A stretch of 64,000 nucleotides of DNA from a virus. Made by a program: the position numbers and the translations under genes. Shown here piece after piece: positions 56,279 to 64,000 of this stretch. The stretch lies in the IMG/VR virus record IMGVR_UViG_3300033145_000529, positions 1 through 64,000 of that record; one strand, 5' to 3'. How positions within the stretch are numbered: position 1 is the stretch's first letter; every line of letters begins with the position of its first letter. Below the pieces are notes generated by a model that saw only the letters and a list, made by a program, of their open reading frames with translations, was not told the origin of the DNA and did no database searches.

Positions 56279-57252
56279 AAAGATTATTAGACCTAGCTGG
56301 TGTGTCTACTCCTCAGTTATTAGAAATTAAGAAAGTGTTAACGGCTGGTGTTCCTGCTAGTGCAGAGGAGAATAATGATGGTGCTGTAGCTCAGTTGTGT
56401 CATAAGAGTCCTCCAAAGGGTTACCCCAAGGAGAGAGGACAATACGGTGATCCTGAGTGTTATAGATACCCACTTAACACTAAAGCTAGATGCCTAGCCG
56501 CTTGGAGATATGTTCACCAAAAGCAAAATAAATCTATCTTGGGTGGTAAGTTTAAGAAGGTAGAGAGCAAAATCAAAAGTTATGCTAAAAAGAACTATAA
56601 TTTGGATCTTCAGGTTGGTGACTCAGAGGAGTTTGATTGGGAACAAGTATTCATGGAATATTATGATGCTGAGACAATGGGTGAGCGTAGCGAGCTTATT
56701 GACCTTGAACCCGAAGATAGTGAGGTAAAAATGGAAGACAAAGAGAGAATTGAGGCTCTTGAACAGGAAAACAAAGATTTGAAGAGGGAAAAGGAGACTT
56801 GGAGCACTGAAAAATCTGCGTTGGAGATACAGGCTTTGAAGGACGAAAAGGGAACTTGGGTTACTGAAAAAGCTGACCTAGAGGGAAAGGCTTCTCAGGT
56901 TGAGACGCTCACAACTGAGCTTAACAGCCAGAAAGAAGAACTTGAGACTCTAAGAAAGTTCAAGGCTGATACTGATGAAGCCGCTGAAAGAGCGGAAAAA
57001 ATCAAGGGTATCAAAGCTAAGTTAGATGAAGCAGCAATTGAGGCTAATGTGGAAGCTGATGCCGATTACTGGTTGAGTATGACTGATGAGACCCTAGATA
57101 AGACAATTGCTAAGATGAGCGAACTGAAGAAGGGAGCAAAAGCTTCAGCAAGTATAAAAATTCCCCCTGTTGGTAGTGGAGATGAGTCTGACGCAAAAAT
57201 AGTTGTTTCAGATGGTTTGAAAGAGCTAAAACAGGCTAAGGGAGGTAGTTAA
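56275..57252 (+). CDS. scaffolding protein with DUF6582-like N terminus
   Basis: 325 aa. The N terminus KGYPKERGQYGDPECYRYPLN...CLAAWRYVHQ resembles the DUF6582 domain of phage head proteins, followed by a long coiled coil (about residues 145-265) rich in Glu/Lys. The position between protease and capsid is typical of scaffolds. Confidence 0.72.
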   Translation: MKRLLDLAGVSTPQLLEIKKVLTAGVPASAEENNDGAVAQLCHKSPPKGYPKERGQYGDPECYRYPLNTKARCLAAWRYVHQKQNKSILGGKFKKVESKIKSYAKKNYNLDLQVGDSEEFDWEQVFMEYYDAETMGERSELIDLEPEDSEVKMEDKERIEALEQENKDLKREKETWSTEKSALEIQALKDEKGTWVTEKADLEGKASQVETLTTELNSQKEELETLRKFKADTDEAAERAEKIKGIKAKLDEAAIEANVEADADYWLSMTDETLDKTIAKMSELKKGAKASASIKIPPVGSGDESDAKIVVSDGLKELKQAKGGS

Positions 57253-57254
57253 AA

Positions 57255-57869
57255 ATGGGAGTAGAAATTAGATTAAGAGGTACAGCAATTGGTTGTATAG
57301 CACAAGAAAGCATTAAAGCAGGACTTGCTGTTCAACTTGTTCCCGCAACAAATGCCCCACGTATTTTGGCTGGTAGTCCCGACCCTGACCCACGATTGCA
57401 AGATGGGATTTATAACACGTTGCAGGGAGCACAAAAACCTACAGGTGCGGGAGAGCTTGCGGCTCATTATGTAGCAGCGTTTCGTGTTTATAATGAGAAA
57501 CCACCGCTATATGAGACTCTTCCAGTGTTGGATGTTGGTGGTTCTACTGTACCTTATACAATGAGAGAATTTGTAGAAGGTGAAGAGAACCTACCTGCTG
57601 AGGATATTGACCTAAGAATGGTAGTTCCGAGATTAAAAGAAGATGCAACAATCCCTTCAGGTGCGTTGATGTTGGCTTATGATGACGGTATCTATACCGT
57701 AACAAGCGGATGCTTCGTTGCTGGTGCAACTTATGCTGTTGGTCAAAAACTTAAGGCGGGAGTTGGTGGTGTTTGGACAGAGACAGCTTTGGATGCCGAT
57801 TCGGTTGCTGTTGTTTTTGAAAGAAATAGTACCAAGAATACACTAACAATTAAGACTGAAAGGAACTAA
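57255..57869 (+). CDS. capsid decoration or head-stabilising protein (probable)
   Basis: 204 aa, beta-rich, Gly/Ala/Thr rich, located directly before the major capsid gene. Pattern AIGCIAQESIKAGLAVQLVP ... GCFVAGATYAVGQKLKAG resembles decoration/DUF2190-like proteins. Assignment mainly by position. Confidence 0.55.
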   Translation: MGVEIRLRGTAIGCIAQESIKAGLAVQLVPATNAPRILAGSPDPDPRLQDGIYNTLQGAQKPTGAGELAAHYVAAFRVYNEKPPLYETLPVLDVGGSTVPYTMREFVEGEENLPAEDIDLRMVVPRLKEDATIPSGALMLAYDDGIYTVTSGCFVAGATYAVGQKLKAGVGGVWTETALDADSVAVVFERNSTKNTLTIKTERN

Positions 57870-57894
57870 AATTAGTGTACTAGACTAAAATATT

Positions 57895-57917
57895 GGGGGA
57901 GGTTTATTTCCTCCCCC
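57895..57917 (+). terminator. GC-rich hairpin before the capsid gene
   Basis: GGGGGAGG-TTTATTT-CCTCCCCC, eight base pairs. It has no T run. It sits 16 bases before the capsid ATG and includes purine/pyrimidine stretches that could mask or frame the ribosome site. Confidence 0.55.
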
Positions 57918-57932
57918 TGAATAGGTGAAAAA

Positions 57933-58865
57933 ATGGACGAACAAAAGTTTAAAGAAGCTATGGCTCAAATAGCAAAAACTGATAAGAGAGCACTGGCTGA
58001 ACTTATTGTCGAATATGTTGACCCTAAGCACATTACTGCGGACATCGTAGGTATGTTCTTGAACACAAGATCATTAAATCCTGGTGATGCTTTGGTAAAG
58101 AAAGTGCGTAGAGGCATCGAAGTTCGTCAGTTAGTTCCTGGTCAGGATACGCTTGCTAGCCAAATCACAGTGAAAGAAGTTGTGACTTACAATTTGGATA
58201 CAGCTTACGCAGAAGTTGCCCACAATGAGTGGGAGGTAGAGTCAGGTGAAATTGGCACTGTTGACGAGATAAGACGTGAAATGATGGCTAAATTGTCAGA
58301 CTTTTATGTTGTTAAGGTTATGAATGCGTTATATACGCTGGCTACACTTGATGCTGCTAGTGGTGTCGGTGCTACAAACTTCTGGTATTTGACAAGTCTT
58401 ACTAGAAGTGCGTTGGAAGATGCCATTGATAGTATAGCGGATGTAGCTGGAAATGTAAGGGCTGTGGTTGGCAGAAGACCTACCTTAGCTCCTATTACAA
58501 AGTTTGCTGGATATAGGGTTGGTGTGGGAGCCACCGAAGCGGCTGGTTACCCCGTACCTGTTCCAAGCACTTTGGAGGAGATTAAGAGAACTGGTTGGTT
58601 TGGTATGTACTACGGCGCAAATTTTATCAGCTTAGAGCAAGTCTACGATAACCCATATGATAGAAATGGTTTAATCCAAGATGACTTAATTGTTGTTATT
58701 GGTGATAATTGTGGTGAGTTTATTACTTATGGAGACGTAAGAGAAGACCAGTGGACCGATATGGTTACTGCTCCCCCAACTTGGCACATTAGAATTTATC
58801 AGCAATTCGGTCTCCTATTTGACCGTATGGAAAATGTGGGCATCATAAGAACTGATAAAAGTTAA
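57933..58865 (+). CDS. major capsid protein
   Basis: 310 aa. RSLNPGDALVKKVRRGIEVRQLV, VTYNLDTAYAEVAHNEWEVESGE, MAKLSDFYVVKVMNAL and a C-terminal TWHIRIYQQFGLLFDRMENVGII. Length, position after protease and scaffold, and isolation by hairpins on both sides fit an HK97-fold capsid protein. The motif-level match is only general. Confidence 0.8.
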   Translation: MDEQKFKEAMAQIAKTDKRALAELIVEYVDPKHITADIVGMFLNTRSLNPGDALVKKVRRGIEVRQLVPGQDTLASQITVKEVVTYNLDTAYAEVAHNEWEVESGEIGTVDEIRREMMAKLSDFYVVKVMNALYTLATLDAASGVGATNFWYLTSLTRSALEDAIDSIADVAGNVRAVVGRRPTLAPITKFAGYRVGVGATEAAGYPVPVPSTLEEIKRTGWFGMYYGANFISLEQVYDNPYDRNGLIQDDLIVVIGDNCGEFITYGDVREDQWTDMVTAPPTWHIRIYQQFGLLFDRMENVGIIRTDKS

Positions 58866-58866
58866 A

Positions 58867-58893
58867 TAGTGGGGGGCTAAACCCCCCCTACTA
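58867..58893 (+). terminator. G6/C7 hairpin after the capsid gene
   Basis: TAGTGGGGGG pairs with CCCCCCCTACTA across a CTAAA loop, starting one base after the stop codon. Very stable, no T run. Likely an RNA end stabiliser or partial terminator. Confidence 0.6.
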
Positions 58894-58952
58894 AGAACTG
58901 GATGGAAGAGAGGTTCAGAAATTCAGTATAAAAAGCATAAAGGAGATATAGA

Positions 58953-59453
58953 ATGGAAGATAAGAAATATCCAAGAATTTTTAGGAAGGCTATAAGGGGT
59001 GCTGTTGGTGGTACGTTTATCAACACGAGGGGAGATATAGAAGAATTTCTATTAAAAGGTGACCCCCATACCAAAGATGTTGAACGGGTTGTTGTAGAGG
59101 TTCATGATGCGGAGGCTGAGAAATACTTCATTAAGCATAATAAACCTGCAATTGTCAAGGGCTATTTAGTCGAGATTAGTGAAGGTTATGAGATGACATT
59201 AGATGAGGTGAATGCGGTAAGTGATGGTTTCTTAAAAGATCTTCTAAAGCAACCGTTTATGAAGATGAAGAAGAGAGTAATAGAGTTTACGTCACCTGTT
59301 CCTGTGGATAGATTACTTACCTTTGCGTTGGAGAGTAATAAACCATTCAAGACTATTGAATTCTTGAAGGCAACTCTAAGTAGCTTCACTAAGAGGACAT
59401 TACCCAACGTAGCCGAGATAGGTGGTGTGAAGATTGGCGGTTCTACACAATAA
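58953..59453 (+). CDS. hypothetical virion-region protein, 166 aa
   Basis: AAAGGAGATATA before ATG. Alpha/beta, basic C-terminal part. No family recognised; position suggests head assembly. Confidence 0.6.
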   Translation: MEDKKYPRIFRKAIRGAVGGTFINTRGDIEEFLLKGDPHTKDVERVVVEVHDAEAEKYFIKHNKPAIVKGYLVEISEGYEMTLDEVNAVSDGFLKDLLKQPFMKMKKRVIEFTSPVPVDRLLTFALESNKPFKTIEFLKATLSSFTKRTLPNVAEIGGVKIGGSTQ

Positions 59454-59507
59454 GTAAACATCCCCGCTAATAAGGTTGTGTTAATCTTTCCCATTGGAGT
59501 AGAGTAA

Positions 59508-59996
59508 ATGCCACAGACGACAACATTAGCATATTTGATACCTCAGTTTAGGAGACATCTATCAGATTACACGTCTCCTTATACTTATGACGATGCCACC
59601 CTGTCTGGTTTCCTATTTGACTCTATTAAAGCTTTAGGACGCAGGTGGAATAACAAATATTTTGTTGCCACAGTGAGCAGTGTCCCTAATTTAATTATTA
59701 GGAATGAGAACTCTGATTTGTTTGAATTTTCCGAGCCTCCAGTTATCCAAGGTCAGGATGAACGTGCTATTATCTTACAGGCTTCTATTATTATAAAGAG
59801 TAGCACAAAGTGGAGTGAGTCTGGTAGTGCTGTTAATTGGAGGGATGAAGAGATTTCATATTCTAATGTTCAATCAGCAAGGCAGAGAAGCTCTACATTA
59901 GATGATGATATTAGAGAACTTAATGAGCTATTTCCTGTTAAGTTAGCCCAATCTCAATATGGAAGACAGTATGGTTGGACTAGAGATTGGGAATAA
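59508..59996 (+). CDS. head-tail adaptor-like protein, 162 aa
   Basis: Contains TLAYLIPQFRRHLSDYTSPYTYDDATLSGFLFDSIKAL, a helix pattern common in phage head-completion (adaptor) proteins. Position after the capsid gene supports this. Confidence 0.6.
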   Translation: MPQTTTLAYLIPQFRRHLSDYTSPYTYDDATLSGFLFDSIKALGRRWNNKYFVATVSSVPNLIIRNENSDLFEFSEPPVIQGQDERAIILQASIIIKSSTKWSESGSAVNWRDEEISYSNVQSARQRSSTLDDDIRELNELFPVKLAQSQYGRQYGWTRDWE

Positions 59997-60127
59997 ACTT
60001 GTTTAGAGTATTAAGTGAATGTTCTCAATACTAAGTTGTTGGATTAACTATTTGATTATGGTATCGAGTACTGACTCTGACACCATTTATTATAAAGATT
60101 AAATTGTATGATAAAGGAGAGGAAATT

Positions 60128-60841
60128 GTGGAAGAAAAGGATAGGAACAAAGTTGCTTTAAAAATTATCCAGATTTCAGACTTACATATTACTTCTTTCC
60201 GAAATCTATTATCCCCGATGATTGAGGCTATAAATCGTGAGCAAGTAGATTTAGTTGTGGTGACTGGAGATATTACTCACTATTCTGATGATAAAGACTT
60301 GTTTAAAGTGTCAGAAGCTTCTTTAAACAAGATTAGGCATAGGGTAGTTGTAATTCCTGGGGATTATGATGGGGGAGAATTGTGGAAGGATAGTTTTGGA
60401 GAGGGTCGCTTAAAGGCTTTCAATCTTAATGGTTTTTGTTTGGACTTTCTGGATACTTCATTCATGGGGCATAAATATGCTGTTGGTTGGGCGGACGTTC
60501 TGAAGGACGAAGACCCCGAACAATATGAATGGTTGAAGGAGCAGTTAAAAATTGACAAATACCATCTTGTATTTTCTCATCATCCATTTTGGACTCAACC
60601 AACAAAAGAGGGGGATGAGTACCTAAGCGATACTTTAAGGGCTGTATACTCAGGTCACTTACACGAACCAATAAAATTTTACTTTAAGTACGATAAACCT
60701 AAAGCCCACTTTCCACACGGGTTCACGTGTGTCCCAATGAAATTTCATGGTAATGCGTGTTATATGGTTATCTTGGTTAAATCTAATGGAGAGATGGTTA
60801 ATATTCCCAGGATGGTAAGTGCAAAACGAACAGCATGGTAA
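60128..60841 (+). CDS. calcineurin-like metallophosphoesterase
   Basis: 237 aa, GTG start after AAAGGAGAGGAAATT. Motifs SDLHI, VVTGDIT, PGDYDG (replacing GNHD), FSHHPFW and YSGHLHE. The altered third motif may change metal binding. An isolated enzyme within the virion block. Confidence 0.82.
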   Translation: MEEKDRNKVALKIIQISDLHITSFRNLLSPMIEAINREQVDLVVVTGDITHYSDDKDLFKVSEASLNKIRHRVVVIPGDYDGGELWKDSFGEGRLKAFNLNGFCLDFLDTSFMGHKYAVGWADVLKDEDPEQYEWLKEQLKIDKYHLVFSHHPFWTQPTKEGDEYLSDTLRAVYSGHLHEPIKFYFKYDKPKAHFPHGFTCVPMKFHGNACYMVILVKSNGEMVNIPRMVSAKRTAW

Positions 60842-60845
60842 TGAA

Positions 60846-60932
60846 ATGGGTAAAGTAACACTTATTTGTCAATATTGTGGTAAGAAAAAGACTCTTTATG
60901 ATACTCCAAATATAAAACTAAAGAATTTATGA
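60846..60932 (+). pseudogene. zinc-knuckle fragment of an HNH-type gene
   Basis: 28 codons, MGKVTLICQYCGKKKTLYD..., matching the N-terminal zinc knuckle of homing-type HNH proteins, then a stop. No nuclease part. Fragment. Confidence 0.45.
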
Positions 60933-60995
60933 CGAACCACAGCTTAGAATTACTGTTTAGAAAAGATTTGAATAAAATAAGGAGAGGGTTGGATT

Positions 60996-62306
60996 ATGAA
61001 TGGAAACAAGATTAAGTTGCTTTGGATTGGTGATAGCCCTGCTGTATCAACTGGATTCGGTCGTGTGTCGCAGGGAGTTTTAGAGGGATTATTTCAAAGT
61101 GGAAGATATGATATATCGGTTCTTGGTATTAACCATCCGATTGGTGACCCCCACCGTTATGAAGGTATATTTAGAGTTTACCCCGCCAGAGCGAGGGGGA
61201 ACATTTATGGGTTTAACAGAGTTAAAGAGATTATCACAAAAGAGAAACCTGACCTAATCATAATTAATAATGATTTATGGATAGTGTCGGAGTACGCTAA
61301 GGAAGTTCCTGAAAATAATAGGATTATTACTTATTCACCAGTGGATGCCTTACCTGTTCAGAAAGAGTGGATAGAAGTTCTGGAGAGGGTGAACGCTAGA
61401 GTTGCAACTTATACGGAGTTTGCTAAAGATGGTATACAAGTTGTAAGAGATATTCCTGTAGATGTTATTGGTCATGCTGTAGATACTGATGAATTCTATC
61501 CAATAGAGGATGCTAGAAAGTTTATGGCAAGCATGCCACCAGATGCTTTTATTGTACAGAACATAAATCGAAATCAACCAAGGAAGAGATTAGATTTGTT
61601 CTTGAAGTCAATGCAGGTGTGGTTAGGTCGTTTACCGAAGAGTGATAGAGAAAATATTAGTTTTTATTATCACGGTACTTTAAGAGATGTCGGTTGGAAC
61701 TTGGTTCAACTAGCTCAGAGATGGGGAGTTGATGATAGGTTTTTAATAACTGACCAGACGCACATTAGTCCAGCACAAGGTGTTTCTCTCTCAATGTTAT
61801 GTAAGATATATAATTGTGCTGATGTTCATGTTATGACCTCAATGGGAGAAGGCTTTGGATTGAGCCCATTTGAGAGTGCGGCTTGTGGAGTTGCTCAAGT
61901 TGTTCCGTCCCATTCAGCTTGTAAGGAGTTATGGGAAGGCAGGACACCATTAATTAACATTGACCGTTGGGAAGTCCTTACTGGTGGTGTTAATACCGAA
62001 GGCGGAGTGATTGATGTTGAACATTTAGTGAGTATCTTAGATGACTTGTATCATAATAGAGAGAAAACTAAGGAGTATGGAAGGGCAGCCTACAATTACG
62101 TTCAATGTGAGAAGTTCACTTGGGAGTATATCGCTAGGCAATTTGATGGAATGATTCAGGAAATTATGAAAGCTGGTGACTTGTCATTGTCTAAAAAGTT
62201 TTCTACAGAAGAGCAAAAGCTCATTGAAACCCCCGCATTAGAAGGCAAGGAAGCCACTGTAGCGGGAGAAAAAGAGAAAAAAGATGGTGACGTTTCCAGT
62301 AACTAA
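60996..62306 (+). CDS. family 4 (GT-B) glycosyltransferase, copy 2
   Basis: 436 aa. LLWIGDSPAVSTGFGRVSQGVLEGL, VQNINRNQPRKRLDLFLKS, MGEGFGLSPFESAACGVAQVV. Longer than copy 1 with a C-terminal charged tail. Overlaps the next gene by 23 bases. Confidence 0.87.
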   Translation: MNGNKIKLLWIGDSPAVSTGFGRVSQGVLEGLFQSGRYDISVLGINHPIGDPHRYEGIFRVYPARARGNIYGFNRVKEIITKEKPDLIIINNDLWIVSEYAKEVPENNRIITYSPVDALPVQKEWIEVLERVNARVATYTEFAKDGIQVVRDIPVDVIGHAVDTDEFYPIEDARKFMASMPPDAFIVQNINRNQPRKRLDLFLKSMQVWLGRLPKSDRENISFYYHGTLRDVGWNLVQLAQRWGVDDRFLITDQTHISPAQGVSLSMLCKIYNCADVHVMTSMGEGFGLSPFESAACGVAQVVPSHSACKELWEGRTPLINIDRWEVLTGGVNTEGGVIDVEHLVSILDDLYHNREKTKEYGRAAYNYVQCEKFTWEYIARQFDGMIQEIMKAGDLSLSKKFSTEEQKLIETPALEGKEATVAGEKEKKDGDVSSN

Positions 62307-62733
62307 ATCAACCAAAGATGCGATTAGGCAAGCAATCGGTCAAACGGTTATATTTGTGATTCGTGGTGACCCCACACCCTGTCTCGTATGTAGTGGGTTA
62401 AACCATTATGACGAGGTAAATGAGGTTAGTCTTAACCCGTACTGTACAACTTGTTCTGGTCAATATTGGTTGACTGTTGATACTCTTTCTGGTATTATCT
62501 CCCATGTCAGGTGGAGAACTCAAGACCAACCCGATATGGGGGTAGGTGGGAAAACTTTTGAAGGTGATTGTTTTGTCACCATTGATATAAATGCTATCTC
62601 AGCTTCTAATATTGTCAAAATAAAAGAAGTAAGAGTGGACTCAAGGAAACTACAAGTATATAGGGTTATACAAAGAGGTGTTCCTATAAGAGATAGGGTA
62701 CGCTTTGTGTGTAGAGAATTTGGTAAGGAATAG
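62284..62733 (+). CDS. head-closure/neck protein with zinc ribbon (probable)
   Basis: 149 aa. VIFVIRGDPTPCLVCSGLNHYD...CTTCSGQYW contains a zinc ribbon in a beta-rich protein of the kind found between capsid and tail genes. Function by position. Confidence 0.6.
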   Translation: MVTFPVTKSTKDAIRQAIGQTVIFVIRGDPTPCLVCSGLNHYDEVNEVSLNPYCTTCSGQYWLTVDTLSGIISHVRWRTQDQPDMGVGGKTFEGDCFVTIDINAISASNIVKIKEVRVDSRKLQVYRVIQRGVPIRDRVRFVCREFGKE

Positions 62734-62747
62734 AAGGGGAGGTAATG

Positions 62748-62969
62748 ATGGACAAATTTGAAGGGTTGACAGAACTGGAAATCGTAAAGCTTATTAATAA
62801 ACGTAAGAAAAGATATTGTGCAATAGCATTAAATGACCTTGAAGAAGAAATACAGGAAGAGGAGTTATTTAAGAAAGTAAGGAAAATTCTTCTCGATAAT
62901 ATGAATAGCTTTACGAGGAGCATTTTTACGGTGGTTGGAGTTAATGTAGAAGGGATTGAGGATGATTAG
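62748..62969 (+). CDS. small helical protein, 73 aa
   Basis: After GGGGAGGTAATG. Acidic helical segment ALNDLEEEIQEEELFKKV. No family recognised; virion-block position. Confidence 0.55.
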   Translation: MDKFEGLTELEIVKLINKRKKRYCAIALNDLEEEIQEEELFKKVRKILLDNMNSFTRSIFTVVGVNVEGIEDD

Positions 62970-62972
62970 TAA

Positions 62973-63845
62973 ATGGAATATCGCTTTACACATAGGATAT
63001 TCAACTTTAACCCTGTGGGGGTTCTGACAATATTAGGAATTACCCCCAAAGCATATCCACTTCGATATTATTCTCTTGTAAGTGAGGTTTATTACACAAT
63101 AGAGACTCAAGTAAGGGTTGCAGCACAGAAGCTAAATTTCTTGATAAGGGGAGAGTATAGGAAAGATATGCAGGACATTGAAGAGTATAGTAGGTTTCCT
63201 GGGTATCTCTCAGTAATGGAGCAAGCATTAAGCGACCCCGCTCACATAGGTACTTATTGGGATAAAAAGAATGTAATTCAAGCGAGATTTATTAATACTG
63301 AGAAATTAGGTGATGTTGGTGACCTTCAAGCAATACAACAACTTGCGTACCCAACAAGAGGTAGTTTGGACAGGTGGCGGGGTTTGTACATTGCTTGGGT
63401 ACAGGGAAGGAGTAACAAATATGCTGAGACAGTTGGGCAGAGATTGGACCTGATGAGGTCTTTTGGTCTAGCCCCATTTTGGGAATTAATTGAATTCGGA
63501 AATCAACAATACTCCGCATACCCTACCAATGGTCCAAAGAGAACTCTCTCTAACTTTAGAGGCGTATATAATCGAGAAATGCTTGTTGCTTATAACAAGG
63601 TGTTGGGGATTGTGCGACAGTTGAGAGGAGTACCTGACATTGCTCTTAGGGAATTTGACACTGTTACGGTTACGTACTTAAATCAACCCCAACTTGGATA
63701 TGCATGGAAATCAAGGATGGGTAATAATATATTTGTATTAGCAGGAACAGAAAGGGTTGTAAGTAATCGTCTTGTGGCTAAGGGGTTTATATTAAGCCCA
63801 CAAGGTGTAGTATTGAGAAAATGGAGTGGATGGTTGCCGAGGTAA
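62973..63845 (+). CDS. hypothetical virion-region protein, 290 aa
   Basis: No family recognised. Tyr/Arg-rich with QYSAYPTNGPKRTLSNF and a C-terminal WKSRMGNNIFVLAG...GWLPR. Position suggests a connector or tail component. Confidence 0.6.
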   Translation: MEYRFTHRIFNFNPVGVLTILGITPKAYPLRYYSLVSEVYYTIETQVRVAAQKLNFLIRGEYRKDMQDIEEYSRFPGYLSVMEQALSDPAHIGTYWDKKNVIQARFINTEKLGDVGDLQAIQQLAYPTRGSLDRWRGLYIAWVQGRSNKYAETVGQRLDLMRSFGLAPFWELIEFGNQQYSAYPTNGPKRTLSNFRGVYNREMLVAYNKVLGIVRQLRGVPDIALREFDTVTVTYLNQPQLGYAWKSRMGNNIFVLAGTERVVSNRLVAKGFILSPQGVVLRKWSGWLPR

Positions 63846-63856
63846 AGGAGTTTATG

Positions 63857-64000
63857 ATGGAAGATACAAAAAGAAATGGGCTATTGGAGGCTGCGATAAG
63901 GCAAGCTACTGAGAAGTTAGTAGAGAAAGGAGTTGAGGGTTGTACAACTAAAGATGTAATCTTAGCTTCCTTTGCTTCGTTGTATATAAATGATGGTGGT
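63857..64000 (+). CDS. partial CDS running off the window
   Basis: ATG after AAAGGAG. The first 48 codons are visible (EDTKRNGLLEAAIRQATEKL...), a helical start. Continues beyond the window; not classifiable. Confidence 0.6.
   Translation, partial: MEDTKRNGLLEAAIRQATEKLVEKGVEGCTTKDVILASFASLYINDGG

Noticed and set aside
54396-62306. GT4 proteins as DNA base glycosyltransferases (T4-like)
   Set aside because: They resemble cytoplasmic sugar GT-B enzymes, and no base hydroxymethylase gene is seen in the window.

Overview
The window reads as part of a large tailed dsDNA bacteriophage genome (Caudoviricetes-like). It carries a terminase pair, portal, prohead protease, scaffold, major capsid and head-completion genes in phage order. 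Around them are tightly packed small genes with strong Shine-Dalgarno sites, homing-type nucleases and replication or repair enzymes. The host cannot be named from the sequence. AT-rich DNA, AGGAGG-type ribosome sites, GTG/TTG starts and consensus sigma-70-like promoters point to an ordinary bacterium. No integrase, tRNA gene or CRISPR array was seen. The first 45 bases are a G homopolymer and look like an artefact.

Layout. (1) 46-27,300, minus strand: a long run of mostly small genes in coupled (ATGA/TAATG) blocks, each restarted by a near-consensus promoter. Recognisable products are an Rnl2-like RNA ligase, an RtcB RNA ligase interrupted by one frameshift, Ku and an ATP-dependent DNA ligase (a phage NHEJ pair), a MoxR-type AAA+ ATPase next to a metallopeptidase/VWA protein split by a LAGLIDADG intein, and two HNH nucleases. 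(2) 27,300-31,000: the divergent control region, with promoters firing both ways, a 12/8-bp tandem repeat, at least eight GGC-N6-GCC inverted repeats, hairpin-rich leaders and tiny genes. (3) 31,000-38,700, plus strand: cysteine-motif proteins, a tmRNA, a TaqI-like nuclease, a ClpP-like protease, dUTPase and a class II (B12-type) ribonucleotide reductase. (4) 38,660-64,000, plus strand: the virion module, terminase to head-tail genes. An 11-kb sugar locus sits inside it between portal and protease: a complete dTDP-rhamnose set rfbACDB, glycosyltransferases, a radical SAM enzyme, methyltransferase, oxidoreductase, acetyltransferase and aminotransferase.

The most unusual signal is a short cysteine module, C-x2-C-x5-C-[aromatic]-T (typically CDNCxxRFKCWT). 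It recurs in about ten otherwise unrelated small proteins on both arms and next to RtcB, DNA ligase and the tmRNA. Other points of interest are a promoter family with GGC fixed at spacer positions 9-11, several genes that appear to start at ACG or ATA, a two-copy 39-bp element ahead of two late-type genes, and a leader with two mutually exclusive long helices. Several single-base frameshifts in homopolymers mean that read quality should be checked before calling any of those genes dead.
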